A stretch of DNA of 64,000 bases from Couchioplanes azureus (GTDB lineage: Bacteria; Actinomycetota; Actinomycetes; Mycobacteriales; Micromonosporaceae): contig NZ_BMQY01000015.1 of assembly GCF_014648355.1 (NCBI RefSeq), forward strand, positions 1 through 64,000, given 5' to 3'. The notes beneath the pieces are model-generated. The model was not told the origin of the DNA and ran no database searches. It worked only from the letters and a program-made list of their open reading frames with translations. The position numbers and the translations under genes are program-made. Shown piece after piece: positions 27,449-36,050 of the stretch; positions within the stretch are counted from its first letter, which is position 1, and each line of letters starts with the position of its first letter.

Positions 27449-27823
27449 ACGTTCGGTGTGCGGGATCGCGCCCGGCCGCCGCGTGTCCTAGCTCCGGATC
27501 ATTCCCCGGCATGGGAACACGTCGTGGTGAACGTGCTGGCCTCCCTGGTGGGTGTTCCCGCTGCATGTCGTCGCGTTGCTGCGCGCCGCCGGCCAGGTGG
27601 CGGTGCTGCGGGCCATGGCGGACCTCCGGTGGTTCTGGTTCAGGGCGGCGGCGCTCGCGGTGTTCGCCCTGCCGGCGCCGCTGTTAATTCTCCTGATCTC
27701 CCATGGAGACGTGCGCGAGCTGGTGAACGCGCTACCCGTGCACCTCTTGATGGGACTGCTCGTCACCCGGCCGGCCGTCCGGTGGGCCGGCGTCGATCCC
27801 TTCGACGGCCGTCACCCCTTCGG
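27449..27823. other. Stretch without a confident gene
   Basis: The 375 bp between the SpoIIE module and the DoxX-like gene hold only the doubtful membrane reading frame annotated separately at 27552. No hairpin or promoter stands out. Confidence 0.5.
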
Positions 27824-27944
27824 TCACCAATGGTGGGTCAAGTTGACGGTCAGGGCGGCTACGGAGGTGGAGAAGAACACCGCCCAGCCCACCAGCTGGC
27901 GCGAGCCCACCCGGAGATGCGCCACGAGCGCGCCGAGGAAGTAG
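27552..27944 (+). pseudogene. Possible membrane-protein remnant
   Basis: The frame gives 130 residues with two convincing hydrophobic helices (RAAALAVFALPAPLLILLI and LVNALPVHLLMGLLV) and ordinary composition up to GHPFGHQW-like text near base 27835. Its last 120 bp lie antisense to the DoxX-like gene and read as shadow sequence. The segment just upstream looks protein-like in a different frame (VVNVLASLVG), as if a start-proximal frameshift had occurred. No ribosome-binding site is seen at the GTG. It could be a decayed gene or chance. Confidence 0.25.
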
Positions 27945-28174
27945 AGCACGAGCCCGGCAGCGGCAACGGTTCCCAGTAGCGGCACGACGAAGCCCGCCAG
28001 GAGGCCCAGCGAGCCCGCGGCCAGCGCCGTGCCCAGCACCGGCAGCCACGACCGTGGCACCCGTTTCATGTCCGCCTGTGCCTTCGGATAGTCGTGACCG
28101 GTCAGGTAGGTGACGGCGGCGATTCCGGTGAGGATCGACGCGAGGATGGTGACGGTGACGTAGGCGGCGTACAA
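27824..28174 (-). CDS. Small DoxX-like four-helix membrane protein
   Basis: 116 residues, nearly all hydrophobic, in four helices (VTVTILASILTGIAAVTYL; the WLPVLGTALAAGSLGLLAGF region; LLGTVAAAGLVLYFLGALVAHL; VGWAVFFSTSVAALTVNL). The pattern matches the short DoxX-like family found in actinobacteria. The start is an unusual TTG at 28174, chosen because AAGGAG stands 6 bases before it. It lies 17 bp downstream of the gene at 28192-28737 on the same strand, so the two probably form an operon. Confidence 0.85.
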   Translation of the reverse strand: MYAAYVTVTILASILTGIAAVTYLTGHDYPKAQADMKRVPRSWLPVLGTALAAGSLGLLAGFVVPLLGTVAAAGLVLYFLGALVAHLRVGSRQLVGWAVFFSTSVAALTVNLTHHW

Positions 28175-28191
28175 CTGCTCTCCTTCGGGGT

Positions 28192-28737
28192 CTACCGGAT
28201 GTCTGACGGTCGGTTAGCGCCGGTGCGCCGACGGTAGTAGGAAACCGTGACGGCGGCGAGGAGCGGGCCCCACAGCAGCATCGGTGCATAGCAGAGGGTC
28301 ATGACGGCGCCGGCGATTCCGTGCGGGGAGTCGGGGTGGCCGTTGGTGTCCGGGCCGTACCAGGTCACCGCCATGGCGATGGTCAGGACCGTGACGGCGG
28401 CCGAGCCGAGGGCCGCAGGAACCACCGCGGCCGGCAGCGGCACCGGCCGGCCACCGAGGACCGGCAGCCACCCGGGAAACCGTTCGCCCCAGGGTCGTAC
28501 CAGGCCCAGGGTGAGCAGCCCGAACCCCTCCGCGACCAGGCTCAGCACGACGAGATAGGTGGTGATGGCCCAGCCGGGCGCGGCGAAGTCCCGGGCCAGC
28601 TGGCCGCTGAAGCCGACCGGGATGCCCGCACCGAGCGCGAGCCGCCAGAGGCCCGACGGCAGGAGTGCCAGCGGCACGGCGCGGGCGGCCCACACCGCCC
28701 ATCGAGGCGGGGCGGGAGTGGCGATCAACGATGTCAT
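28192..28737 (-). CDS. Integral membrane protein, unknown function
   Basis: 181 residues from the ATG at 28737; there is no ribosome-binding site, but CACACT precedes it by six bases, fitting a leaderless start. Four hydrophobic segments are visible (the AVPLALLPSGLWRLALG region, TTYLVVLSLVAEGFGLLTLGL, the VVPAALGSAAVTVLTIAMAV region, and VMTLCYAPMLLWGPLLAAV). Similar proteins occur next to two-component systems in actinomycetes, but I cannot name a function. It is divergent from the histidine kinase gene and probably cotranscribed with the DoxX-like gene. Confidence 0.75.
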   Translation of the reverse strand: MTSLIATPAPPRWAVWAARAVPLALLPSGLWRLALGAGIPVGFSGQLARDFAAPGWAITTYLVVLSLVAEGFGLLTLGLVRPWGERFPGWLPVLGGRPVPLPAAVVPAALGSAAVTVLTIAMAVTWYGPDTNGHPDSPHGIAGAVMTLCYAPMLLWGPLLAAVTVSYYRRRTGANRPSDIR

Positions 28738-28805
28738 GACCCGAGTGTGCGGCCGGGTACGGGCCCGCCCCAGATGCCGGAACGGCCCTTTGTACCGCCA
28801 CCGGG

Positions 28806-28823
28806 ATGTGCCGATCGGCACAT
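28806..28823. promoter_or_regulatory. 18-bp perfect palindrome upstream of the histidine kinase gene
   Basis: ATGTGCCGATCGGCACAT is exactly self-complementary. It lies between the divergent genes, its right edge touching the expected -35 region of the kinase promoter, whose -10 (TACAGT, 28845-28850) sits 7 bases from the ATG. An operator for the adjacent response regulator is the simplest reading. Confidence 0.55.
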
Positions 28824-28857
28824 GCGCGCACCGGTCGCATCCCCTACAGTTGCCGCG

Positions 28858-29988
28858 ATGAGCAAGCGGGACGGTGCCGGTGCGGCGGCGACCGCATCGC
28901 TGACGCTGGCGGGAGCCGCCGGCACGGCGATGATCGGCCCGTTGCCGGTGCTGCCCGTGGCCGCCGTGGCCGCCGCGGTGGTGGCGGTGCTGGGATGGCC
29001 GCAGCGCACCGCACCGGTGGTGGCGGCGGCCGGAACCGCCTCACTGGCCGGCACGGCGGCACATCTCCTGCTCCGGCCCGTCGAGCCGCGGCTCCCGGTG
29101 CCGCTCGCGCTCGTCGAGGTGGTCGCGCTGCTCGCGCTGGTCGCGGTGGCGGCCCGGCGGCTCCCGCCGCGACGGGCGGCCGTGGCGGCCCTGCCGGCGG
29201 TGGCCGGTGTGGGGAGCTGGGTGCTGCGGGTCGGGGCGCCGATGTCGGCGCTGACGCTCACCGGCTGCGCGGTGTGGGCCATGGTGGGGCTGGGCGCCGG
29301 TGCGGTGGGCGGATATCTGCGGCTGCTCGAGGTGCAGCGCCGGCGTGCGGTGCTGGCCGAGCGGCGCGACCAGCGCCTGTACCTGGCCGGCGAGCTGCAC
29401 GACTTCGTGGCTCATGACGTCAGTGGGATCCTCGCGCTGGCTCAGGCCGCGCAGCTGCTGCCCGCCGGCGAGGCGGATCGGGTGACGCGGATCCTGCAGG
29501 CCATCGAGCAGGCGGGGCACCGAGCGCTGGCGTCCATGGATCGGACGGTCCGGCTGCTGCACGACAGCGAGCCCGGGCCCGGCTCCACGCTGGACGACGT
29601 GCCCGATCTGGTGGCCCGGTTCTCCGCCGCTCAGGAGGTCACGATGCGGGTCGACGTCGCTGCGGACGTGCCGCGGGAGATCAGCGGCACCGCGTACCGG
29701 GTGATCGTCGAGGCCCTCACCAACATCCGGCGGCACGCGCCGCGCGCGACCCGGGTCGATCTGGCGGTGCGGACCTCCGGCGACCTCGTGACGGTGGAGG
29801 TGCGCGACGACGGGGGAGCGGCGCCGGCGATCCTCCCGGCGCGCCAGGGTGGGCTGGGGATCGCGGGCCTGACCGAGCGGGTCCGGCTCCTCGGCGGCAT
29901 GGTCGAGGCGGGCCCCTGCGCCCCGGCGGGATGGTGTCTTCGTGCGACGCTGCCGCTGGCGGGCACCCGGCCGGCGGTCCCGTCGTGA
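28858..29988 (+). CDS. Two-component sensor histidine kinase (NarL-type partner, HisKA_3)
   Basis: 376 residues from the ATG at 28858. The N-terminal half has several hydrophobic helices (about 10-160) with no large extracellular domain, so the signal is probably sensed in the membrane. The dimerisation/phosphoacceptor segment is ELHDFVAHDVSGILALAQ with His181. The HATPase domain shows VIVEALTNIRRHAP (N box), VRDDGGAAPA (D box) and GGLGIAGLTERV (G box). The stop overlaps the response regulator start by 4 bp. The upstream region contains a palindrome and a leaderless-type promoter. Confidence 0.93.
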   Translation: MSKRDGAGAAATASLTLAGAAGTAMIGPLPVLPVAAVAAAVVAVLGWPQRTAPVVAAAGTASLAGTAAHLLLRPVEPRLPVPLALVEVVALLALVAVAARRLPPRRAAVAALPAVAGVGSWVLRVGAPMSALTLTGCAVWAMVGLGAGAVGGYLRLLEVQRRRAVLAERRDQRLYLAGELHDFVAHDVSGILALAQAAQLLPAGEADRVTRILQAIEQAGHRALASMDRTVRLLHDSEPGPGSTLDDVPDLVARFSAAQEVTMRVDVAADVPREISGTAYRVIVEALTNIRRHAPRATRVDLAVRTSGDLVTVEVRDDGGAAPAILPARQGGLGIAGLTERVRLLGGMVEAGPCAPAGWCLRATLPLAGTRPAVPS

Positions 29989-30650
29989 CGATCCGGGTCC
30001 TGATCGCCGACGACCAGCAGGACGTGCGCACCGCGTACCGCATCATCCTGGACGCCCAGCCCGACATGACGGTGGTCGCCGACGCCGCGGACGGGACCAC
30101 CGCGGCCGGCCTGGCTCGTACGGTCCGCCCCGACGTCGTGCTCGCCGACATCCGCATGCCCGGTCTCGACGGGCTGGAACTCACCCGCATGCTGGCCGGC
30201 CCGGGCGTGGCGGATCCGATGCGGGTCGTCGTGGTGACCACCTTCGACCTGGACGAGTACGTGCACGCCGCGCTACGCAACGGCGCGTGCGGCTTCATCC
30301 TCAAGCGATCGGGGCCGGCGTTGCTGGCCGAGGCGGTCCGCGCCGCTGCGGCGGGCGACGCCCTGATCAGCCCCCAGGTGACGGTACGCCTGCTGAGCGC
30401 CTTCAGGGCCGCGGCGGGCGGGAACGGTCCGGCGCGGCCGGGCGCCCCACGCGAGCCGCTGACCCGGCGCGAGAAGGAGGTAGCCCGGCTGGTGGCACAG
30501 GGCATGACCAACGCGGAGATCGCCGCCGCGCTGTTCCTGTCACCCGGAACCGTGAAGAACCACTTGGCCCACATCCAGCGCAAGATCGGCGCACCCAACC
30601 GGGTCGGCGTCGCCGCGTGGGTCTGGGACACCGGCACCGCGATGCCGTGA
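29985..30650 (+). CDS. NarL/LuxR-family response regulator
   Basis: 221 residues from the GTG at 29985, which overlaps the kinase stop (GTGA) and is therefore preferred over the upstream in-frame ATG. The receiver domain has the acidic pair in LIADDQQD, phospho-acceptor Asp55 in LADIRMPGLDG, a conserved Thr in VVTTFD, and Lys in FILKRSGP. The C-terminal LuxR helix-turn-helix is LTRREKEVARLVAQGMTNAEIAAALFLSPGTVKNHLAHIQ. It is the cognate partner of the preceding kinase. Confidence 0.95.
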   Translation: MTIRVLIADDQQDVRTAYRIILDAQPDMTVVADAADGTTAAGLARTVRPDVVLADIRMPGLDGLELTRMLAGPGVADPMRVVVVTTFDLDEYVHAALRNGACGFILKRSGPALLAEAVRAAAAGDALISPQVTVRLLSAFRAAAGGNGPARPGAPREPLTRREKEVARLVAQGMTNAEIAAALFLSPGTVKNHLAHIQRKIGAPNRVGVAAWVWDTGTAMP

Positions 30651-30804
30651 CAGGAGCCGCCGATGCGCATCGCCGGGGCGGCGGGACGGATCGCCACCAG
30701 CCGCGTGGACGGACAGACTCCGGGCTACCTTGCCCCAGCGCATGCGGCGTACAGCGTCTGGTCGACGCGGATGTCCCGGAGGTGCCTCGACCCACCTCGT
30801 ACGG

Positions 30805-33800
30805 TCACCACAACAGTTCCGCGACAGCGAGACCGGCACCCCCGATGACGAACTCAGGGGCGCGGGCCTGGTGCACTGCTAGGGCACCAGCCCCGAAACC
30901 GAACCGGGACTGCGCGAGCTGTCTGCCGGTGACGAAATCCCATACGAGCACCTGACCGCCGCCGCAGCCCGCGACGGCAACGACTCGCCCGTCGGTGAGC
31001 ACCGCTGTGGCCACCGCATCCACGGAAACTCCGGGTTCGACCAGGGGCTGCCCGACAGGAGTGCCGGTGGCCAGATCCCACACCCTCAGAAGGTTCAGTT
31101 CGCCGCCGACGGCGACCACCCGCCCGTCGGACAGCACCGCCGTGGCTACCGTGCGCGCGCCGATCAGATACCCGCGCCAGGTCAGTTGCCCGACAGCGGT
31201 ACCGGCGACAAGGTCCCACACCCGCACCGTCCCGTCCATGCTGCTGCCGGTCACCGCGACCACCCGCCTGTCCGGCAGGACCGCCGTAGCCACCGCACAC
31301 ACGGAGGCTGTGTGTCCGGTCAGCGGTTGCCCGACAGGGTCGCCGGTGGGCAGGTCCCACACGCGCACCGTCCTGTCACTGCTGCCGGTGACCGCGACCA
31401 CCCGCCCGTCCGGCAGCACCGCCGTCGCCACCGCACACACGGAGTCCGTGTGTCCGATCAGCGGCCAGACCGGGGTGCCGGTGGCCAGGTCCCACACCCG
31501 CACGGCGTGGTCACTGCTGCCGGTGACCGCGACCACCCGCCCGTCCGGCAACACCGCCGTAGCCACCGCACACACGGGGGTCGTGTGTCCGGTCAGCGGT
31601 TGCCCGACGAGGGCGCCGGTGGCCAGGTCCCACACTCGCACGGTCGTGTCGTGGCTGCCGGTGACCGCGACGGCCCTCCCATCGGGCAGCACCGCCGTGG
31701 CCACGGCACGCACCTCGGCAAGGGTTCCCCACAACGGTCGGCGAACCGTGGAGCCGGAAACCAGGTCCCACACGCGCACCGTCTGGTCGCTGCTGCCGGT
31801 GACCGCGACGGCCCGCCCGTCGGGCAGCTCCGCCGTAGCCACCGCGATCGCGCCGCTCGTGTGTCCGGCGAGCGGTTGCCCGACCGGGGTGCCGGTGGCC
31901 AGGTCCCACACCCGCACGGTCTTGTCGCTGCTGCCGGTGACCGCGACGGCCCGCCCGTCGGGCAGCACCGCCGTGGCCACCGCCCTGACGTCGTCGGTAT
32001 GCCCGGCCAGCGGTTGCCCGACCGGGGTGCCGGTGGCCAGGTCCCACACGCGGACCGTCTCGTCGCTGCTGCCGGTGACCGCGACGGCCCGCCCGTCGGG
32101 CAGCACCGCCGTGGCCACCGCCGGCACATAGGACGTATGCCCGGGGAGCGGTTGCCCGACGGGGGTGCCGGTGGCCAGGTCCCACACGCGCACGGTCTTG
32201 TCGTGGCTGCCGGTGACCGCGACCAGCCGCCCGTCGGGCAACACCCCCGTGGCCACCGCCCTGACGTCATCGGTATGCCCGGTCAGCGGTTGCCCGACAC
32301 TGGTACCAGCGACAAGATCCCACACCCGCGCCGTCCTGTCACTGCTGCCGGTGACCGCGACCAGCCGCCCGTCGGGCAACACCGCCGTGGCCACCGCCCA
32401 GAGGGAGTCCGTGTGTCCGGTCAGCGGTTGCCCGACGGGGGTGCCGGTGACCAGATCCCACACCCGCACGGTCTTGTCGCTGCTGCCGGTGACCGCGACC
32501 ACCCGTCCGTCGGGAAACACCGCCGTGGCCAAGCCGAACACCATGTCTACGTTGCGCACGAGGGTTTCGCAGCTGGGGTCTTCCTGGAAGGCAACCGCCC
32601 ATCGGACCTGCCATGCGCCGCCGATCGGCTGGTCGAAGGGCCGGCCGCGGAGGGCGACTCGGAGAGCGAGGACGGTGGCGTTGTGGGCTGGTCGGTCCCA
32701 CTGCCACTCGTGCGTGACCTGGCGGATGGTCGGCAGCTGCGGCAGGTGGGGTCGCAGGCTCAGGGTGGAGGGCGGTCTCGCCGCGGCGGCGCGCAGCCGG
32801 ACCGGGTCGAGGTAGGGCAGGAACGCTTCGGGGATGGTGCGGTCGTCGAGGACGCCGCCGGCCGCTGCGTGTTCGGCGAGGTGGCGACGTACGTACGGCG
32901 GTGGGGGGCGGTCACAGTCGACGGTGACCGGGACGTCGGCGAGGCGGGTGAGCTCGCGGGCGATCCGCGCCTCGACCATGACGACGTCCGCGCCGGTGAC
33001 CGGGTCCGTGGGATCGGCAGGCGTCTGCCCCCGCTCGTTCCCGGCAGAGGTGGCGGCGAGTTCGCGCCAGCGGTCGCGCAGGGTGCTGCGGAGCAGGTCG
33101 TGGAAGAGGCGGTAGACCGTGACGCCGTCCTCGGTGTCGGTGACGAGGTACGCGCCGAGCCGGGAGCCGAGCAGGTCGGCGATCTGGTCGTCGCCGTAGT
33201 AGCCGCCCTCGTCGTCGACGGCGTGGGCGACCAGCGGCCAGATGTGGCGCCAGGGCAAGCCGGCGCCGTAGGCGAAGGCGACCGCGCGGAGCAGGATGAC
33301 GGCCGTACGGCGTCTGCGCGCATCGGTGAGGCTGTGGTGCAGGTCCTGGCGGAACACGCCGAGCACGCCGTGGTCGAGGGCGCTGAGCCAGCCCGGGTCG
33401 TCGGCCGCGATGACGGTTTCCCGCGCGGCGAGCGACGAGGCGGCGATGCGGGCGATCAGGAACGAGCGGCCGGCTCGGCTGCCCAGAGCGGCGGCGACCT
33501 CGGCCGCGGTGGCCGCGCCGGCGTTCCGGTACGGCGACCCGGGGGTGTTGCGCAGGATGCTGTCGACGTACGCGACGACGTCGCCCTGGTCCCACCAGGG
33601 TGCCTCGTCGGCGCGGATCCGCCGGGCATGCAGGGCCGTTTCCGTGAGGTCGGCCAGCGAGCCCGGGCCGGGGAAGGTTGCCGGTTCCTCGCCCGCGGCG
33701 AGCGAGCGCACTCCGGCCAGTAGCCGAATCCGCGGTCTCCCCGGGTCCGGTTCCAGGCGTGCCAGGACCTCATGGACCAGGGTGTGGGGATTGGCCGCTT

Positions 33801-33970
33801 CGTCGAGCGCGTCGACGACGATGGTGACCGGTCGTTGCCGGTCGGCCAGCCAGTCGTGCCAGGCGGTCAGCCGTTCCTCGATGGTGGGCTCCGCGTGGCT
33901 GCTCGTCGGCGCGGGCACCTGCAACGCGGAGCACAGCTGGGCCAGAACCTGGGTGTGCAGCTTCCGGTGG
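30805..33970 (-). CDS. STAND-type NTPase and WD40-repeat part of caspase-family protein (continues the 5' part across a frameshift)
   Basis: About 1,055 residues are read in the frame that ends at 30805. The first residues (KLHTQVLAQLCSALQ) continue the NTPase that starts in the other frame. Walker B follows (VTIVVDALDEAANPH), then helical STAND regions (RRTAVILLRAVAFAYGAGLPW; VYRLFHDLLRSTLRDRW), and from about base 32560 to the end roughly twelve WD40-type repeats of about 46 residues with the core DGRxVAVTGSSDxTVRVWDLxTGTPVGQPLxGHT. The last repeats diverge (VAGCGGGQVLVWDFVTG). In such proteins the propeller senses a ligand and the NTPase oligomerises to activate the N-terminal effector. 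The open frame reaches 34923, but the extra sequence is out-of-frame text. Confidence 0.85.
30930..32560 (-). repeat. About twelve tandem WD40 repeats of 138 bp with near-identical DNA
   Basis: The unit GGCAGCAGTGACAAGACCGT-like followed by GTGGGACCTGGCCACC recurs at close to 138-bp steps (for example the strand-complement CACACCCGCAC blocks near 31215, 31353 and onward). The central eight copies differ by only a few bases, far fewer than protein-level constraint alone requires. That points to recent expansion or gene conversion. Confidence 0.85.
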
Positions 33971-35045
33971 CCACCACCGCGACGTCGACCGCGCCGGCGT
34001 CGGGGCGCAGGTCGGCGGGGATGGCGGCGACCTCGCCGGCATGGTCGTCGAGGAACTGGGGATCGCTCAGCGTGACCAGGCGGGCGAGGACGGCGGACTT
34101 GCCACTGCCGGCTCCTCCGGTGACGAGTGTCGCTGCCGGGGGTCCGGAGGCGGCGGCGATGAGCTGGCGGATCAGCGCGGCGCGGCCGGTGAACAGCCAT
34201 CCGGGTTGGTCGTCGGTGGCCACTCCGCGGGCCTGGGGTCCCCAATGGGTCTCCACGTCCTGACGGGGCAGGGCGAGGTCGTGGCGGGCGATGCCCACCT
34301 CGACCGCTCGGTCCCGGCGGTAGTGCGGGTTGGGCAGGCACGGGTGCGGGCCGCTCACCCAGCCCAGTGGTGTGAAGCTCTGGGTCGGCCCGAGCAGTGC
34401 GCGTACCCCGTTGACGAAATCCGCCGCGTCGATGTAGCTGTTCTCGCCGTACTGGCGCCCGGTCGGCGCCTGCAGATCCTTCAGGAACTGGGTGATCGCC
34501 GTCGTCAGCGCGCCGACGACCGCCTTCTGGTCCCGGGCGACGCTCGTCAGGACGAGCCAGGTCGGCCGGAGCTTCGTGCTCAGTTCCCAGATGTCCTTCT
34601 GGACCGCGCCGGCGTAGCACAGGTCGAGGATGATCATCATGTGCTCGACGGAGGTGTCGTGCAGCCATCCGATGAGGTCGGAGGTGCGTACCGCCGTCGA
34701 CGACAGCATGTCTTTGTCGCTGTCGTGCAGGACGAGGAAGTGCGTGTTGTGCTCGAGCGCGCCATGGCCGGTCACGTACAGCACCACCGCGTGGCTGCAT
34801 CTCCACTGGTTGGTGCGGGCGATCTTCTTCAGTACCCGGATCTGATCCTCGTCCGGGTTGTCCGCCAGCTCCGGATAGCGGGGTTCGAACCGGCGTGCGC
34901 CCAGGTCCTCGGCACACAACCACCGCTGCAGTTCCCGCACCTCCTCGCCGACCCGGGGCAGGGCCGCGAATCTGGGGTCCTGGTAGTCGGTGGTGGCGAC
35001 GGCAACGAAATGACGACGCAGGATCTTCTCGTCCACGGCGGTCAC
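33867..35045 (-). CDS. Caspase-like protease and P-loop part of caspase-STAND-WD40 protein (5' part of frameshifted gene)
   Basis: The GTG at 35045 overlaps the stop of the upstream hydrolase gene (GTGA), which fixes the start. The peptidase C14 (caspase-like) domain covers about residues 8-240, with the catalytic dyad His94 in VTGHGALE and Cys143 in ILDLCYAGA. After a linker (GPQARGVATDDQPGWLFTGR) comes Walker A GGAGSGKS with Lys316. Coding sequence is good to VAVVATG (about base 33970); the rest of this frame to its stop at 33867 reads as shadow. Insertion of one base near 33968 would give ATGKLHTQ and join it to the 30805-33970 part, making one protein of about 1,413 residues. The effector is predicted to be a protease released by ligand sensing. 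Confidence 0.85.
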   Translation of the reverse strand: MTAVDEKILRRHFVAVATTDYQDPRFAALPRVGEEVRELQRWLCAEDLGARRFEPRYPELADNPDEDQIRVLKKIARTNQWRCSHAVVLYVTGHGALEHNTHFLVLHDSDKDMLSSTAVRTSDLIGWLHDTSVEHMMIILDLCYAGAVQKDIWELSTKLRPTWLVLTSVARDQKAVVGALTTAITQFLKDLQAPTGRQYGENSYIDAADFVNGVRALLGPTQSFTPLGWVSGPHPCLPNPHYRRDRAVEVGIARHDLALPRQDVETHWGPQARGVATDDQPGWLFTGRAALIRQLIAAASGPPAATLVTGGAGSGKSAVLARLVTLSDPQFLDDHAGEVAAIPADLRPDAGAVDVAVVATGSCTPRFWPSCAPRCRCPRRRAATRSPPSRNG

Positions 35046-35908
35046 CCTGCGGCCAGGTGCGGAAGCGCCCGGAGCACCGCCCGCCCGGCCGCTTGCCGGC
35101 TCAGATATCTCTCGGCCTCGTGGGCGTCGCCGCCGTTGTCCACCACCACCTCGTCGCCGGCATCGATCTGCGGCCACCAGGTGCGCAGTTCGCCGGCGCA
35201 GGCAACCGGGTCGCGCAGGTCCCGCAGGTTGACCCAGGCCGGCACGTCGACGCGGCCGGCCGGCAGCCGGCTGCGGATCATCCGCAACCCCAGCGGCGAA
35301 CCCGCCGTGAGGAACAGCCGGACGCCGCTGCCGGGATGCTGCCGCAGGTACTCGTGAGCCACGACCGAGCCGAGAGAATGCCCGATCAACACCGTGCACC
35401 CACCGGTCATGGCCTGCTCCACGCGGGCGTCGACCCGCGCCTTGACGCCGGGGTCGGACAGGTATCGGCGAACCTGGCGCAGGACACCGACGTACAGGAT
35501 TCCGGCCGCGGCGCCGAACCGGCGGTCGAGTGCCCGCAGCACCACCTGCACCGGTCGCGGCGTACGCGTATAGGCCTTGAGGTCCTCGTCGGCAGCGGCC
35601 CTCAGCTCCGCCGGCGTCACCGCCTCCGCGGCCGCCTCGACCACCTCGGCGGTCTCGACGGTGTCCATTCCCCGCAGTTCTTCCGGTGCTTCCGCCGGGA
35701 GTTCGTCATCGCCGGATTTCGTGGCCGGGCCGGCCGGCTCGCGGAGGTAGATGTCGCCGTAGAACGCCAGATCCAGTGGGGGTTGCTCCACCGGGTGGCC
35801 TACCGCCCGCTCCAGCCCGTCGGCCAGCGCCGGCGTCCACGACCGCAGCAGCTGGTGGCGCCCGCGCTGATGCTTGGCCATCCCGTGCACGCCCACCAGC
35901 TCACTCAC
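35042..35908 (-). CDS. Alpha/beta hydrolase coupled to the caspase-STAND-WD40 gene
   Basis: 288 residues from the GTG at 35908, where GGAGAGGGAG provides a strong ribosome-binding site; the frame continues upstream without one. The N-terminus VGVHGMAKHQ forms the oxyanion-type loop. The nucleophile elbow is LIGHSLGS with Ser178, followed by AHEYLRQHPG, an Asp-bearing region (DLRDPVACAG) and a C-terminal His in GGDAHEAERYL. The central insertion (about 60-115) is acidic. No signal peptide, so it acts in the cytosol. Lipase or esterase activity is inferred. The 4-bp overlap with the caspase gene implies a shared function. Confidence 0.85.
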   Translation of the reverse strand: MSELVGVHGMAKHQRGRHQLLRSWTPALADGLERAVGHPVEQPPLDLAFYGDIYLREPAGPATKSGDDELPAEAPEELRGMDTVETAEVVEAAAEAVTPAELRAAADEDLKAYTRTPRPVQVVLRALDRRFGAAAGILYVGVLRQVRRYLSDPGVKARVDARVEQAMTGGCTVLIGHSLGSVVAHEYLRQHPGSGVRLFLTAGSPLGLRMIRSRLPAGRVDVPAWVNLRDLRDPVACAGELRTWWPQIDAGDEVVVDNGGDAHEAERYLSRQAAGRAVLRALPHLAAG

Positions 35909-36008
35909 GGCGAACTCCCTCTCCGAACCGGGCAGCACCGACACTATCGACATTCCGGCAAAAGAGACAATATGCCTGTGCACCTTCACTCGATCAGCAC
36001 CTCCCACC

Positions 36009-36042
36009 GGGACGGGCCCGTCCTTTCGGCCGGGCCCGTCCC
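36009..36042 (-). terminator. Hairpin after the PA-IL-like lectin gene
   Basis: A perfect 12-bp stem, GGGACGGGCCCG (36009-36020) and CGGGCCCGTCCC (36031-36042), with a 10-nt loop, begins 9 bp after the stop of the minus-strand lectin gene and ahead of the hydrolase gene, insulating the two. Confidence 0.75.
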
Positions 36043-36050
36043 GCTGGTCG

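Noticed and set aside
30930..32560. Regular repeats as a possible CRISPR array
   Set aside because: The period is 138 bp, repeats are coding WD40 units without unique spacers, and no cas gene is nearby.
31186..33723. Long plus-strand open frame (about 845 codons) across the WD40 region
   Set aside because: It lies antisense to the repeats and NTPase, its sequence is a low-complexity mirror of the repeat DNA, and it has no ribosome-binding site or recognisable domain. High GC leaves long shadow frames open throughout this window.
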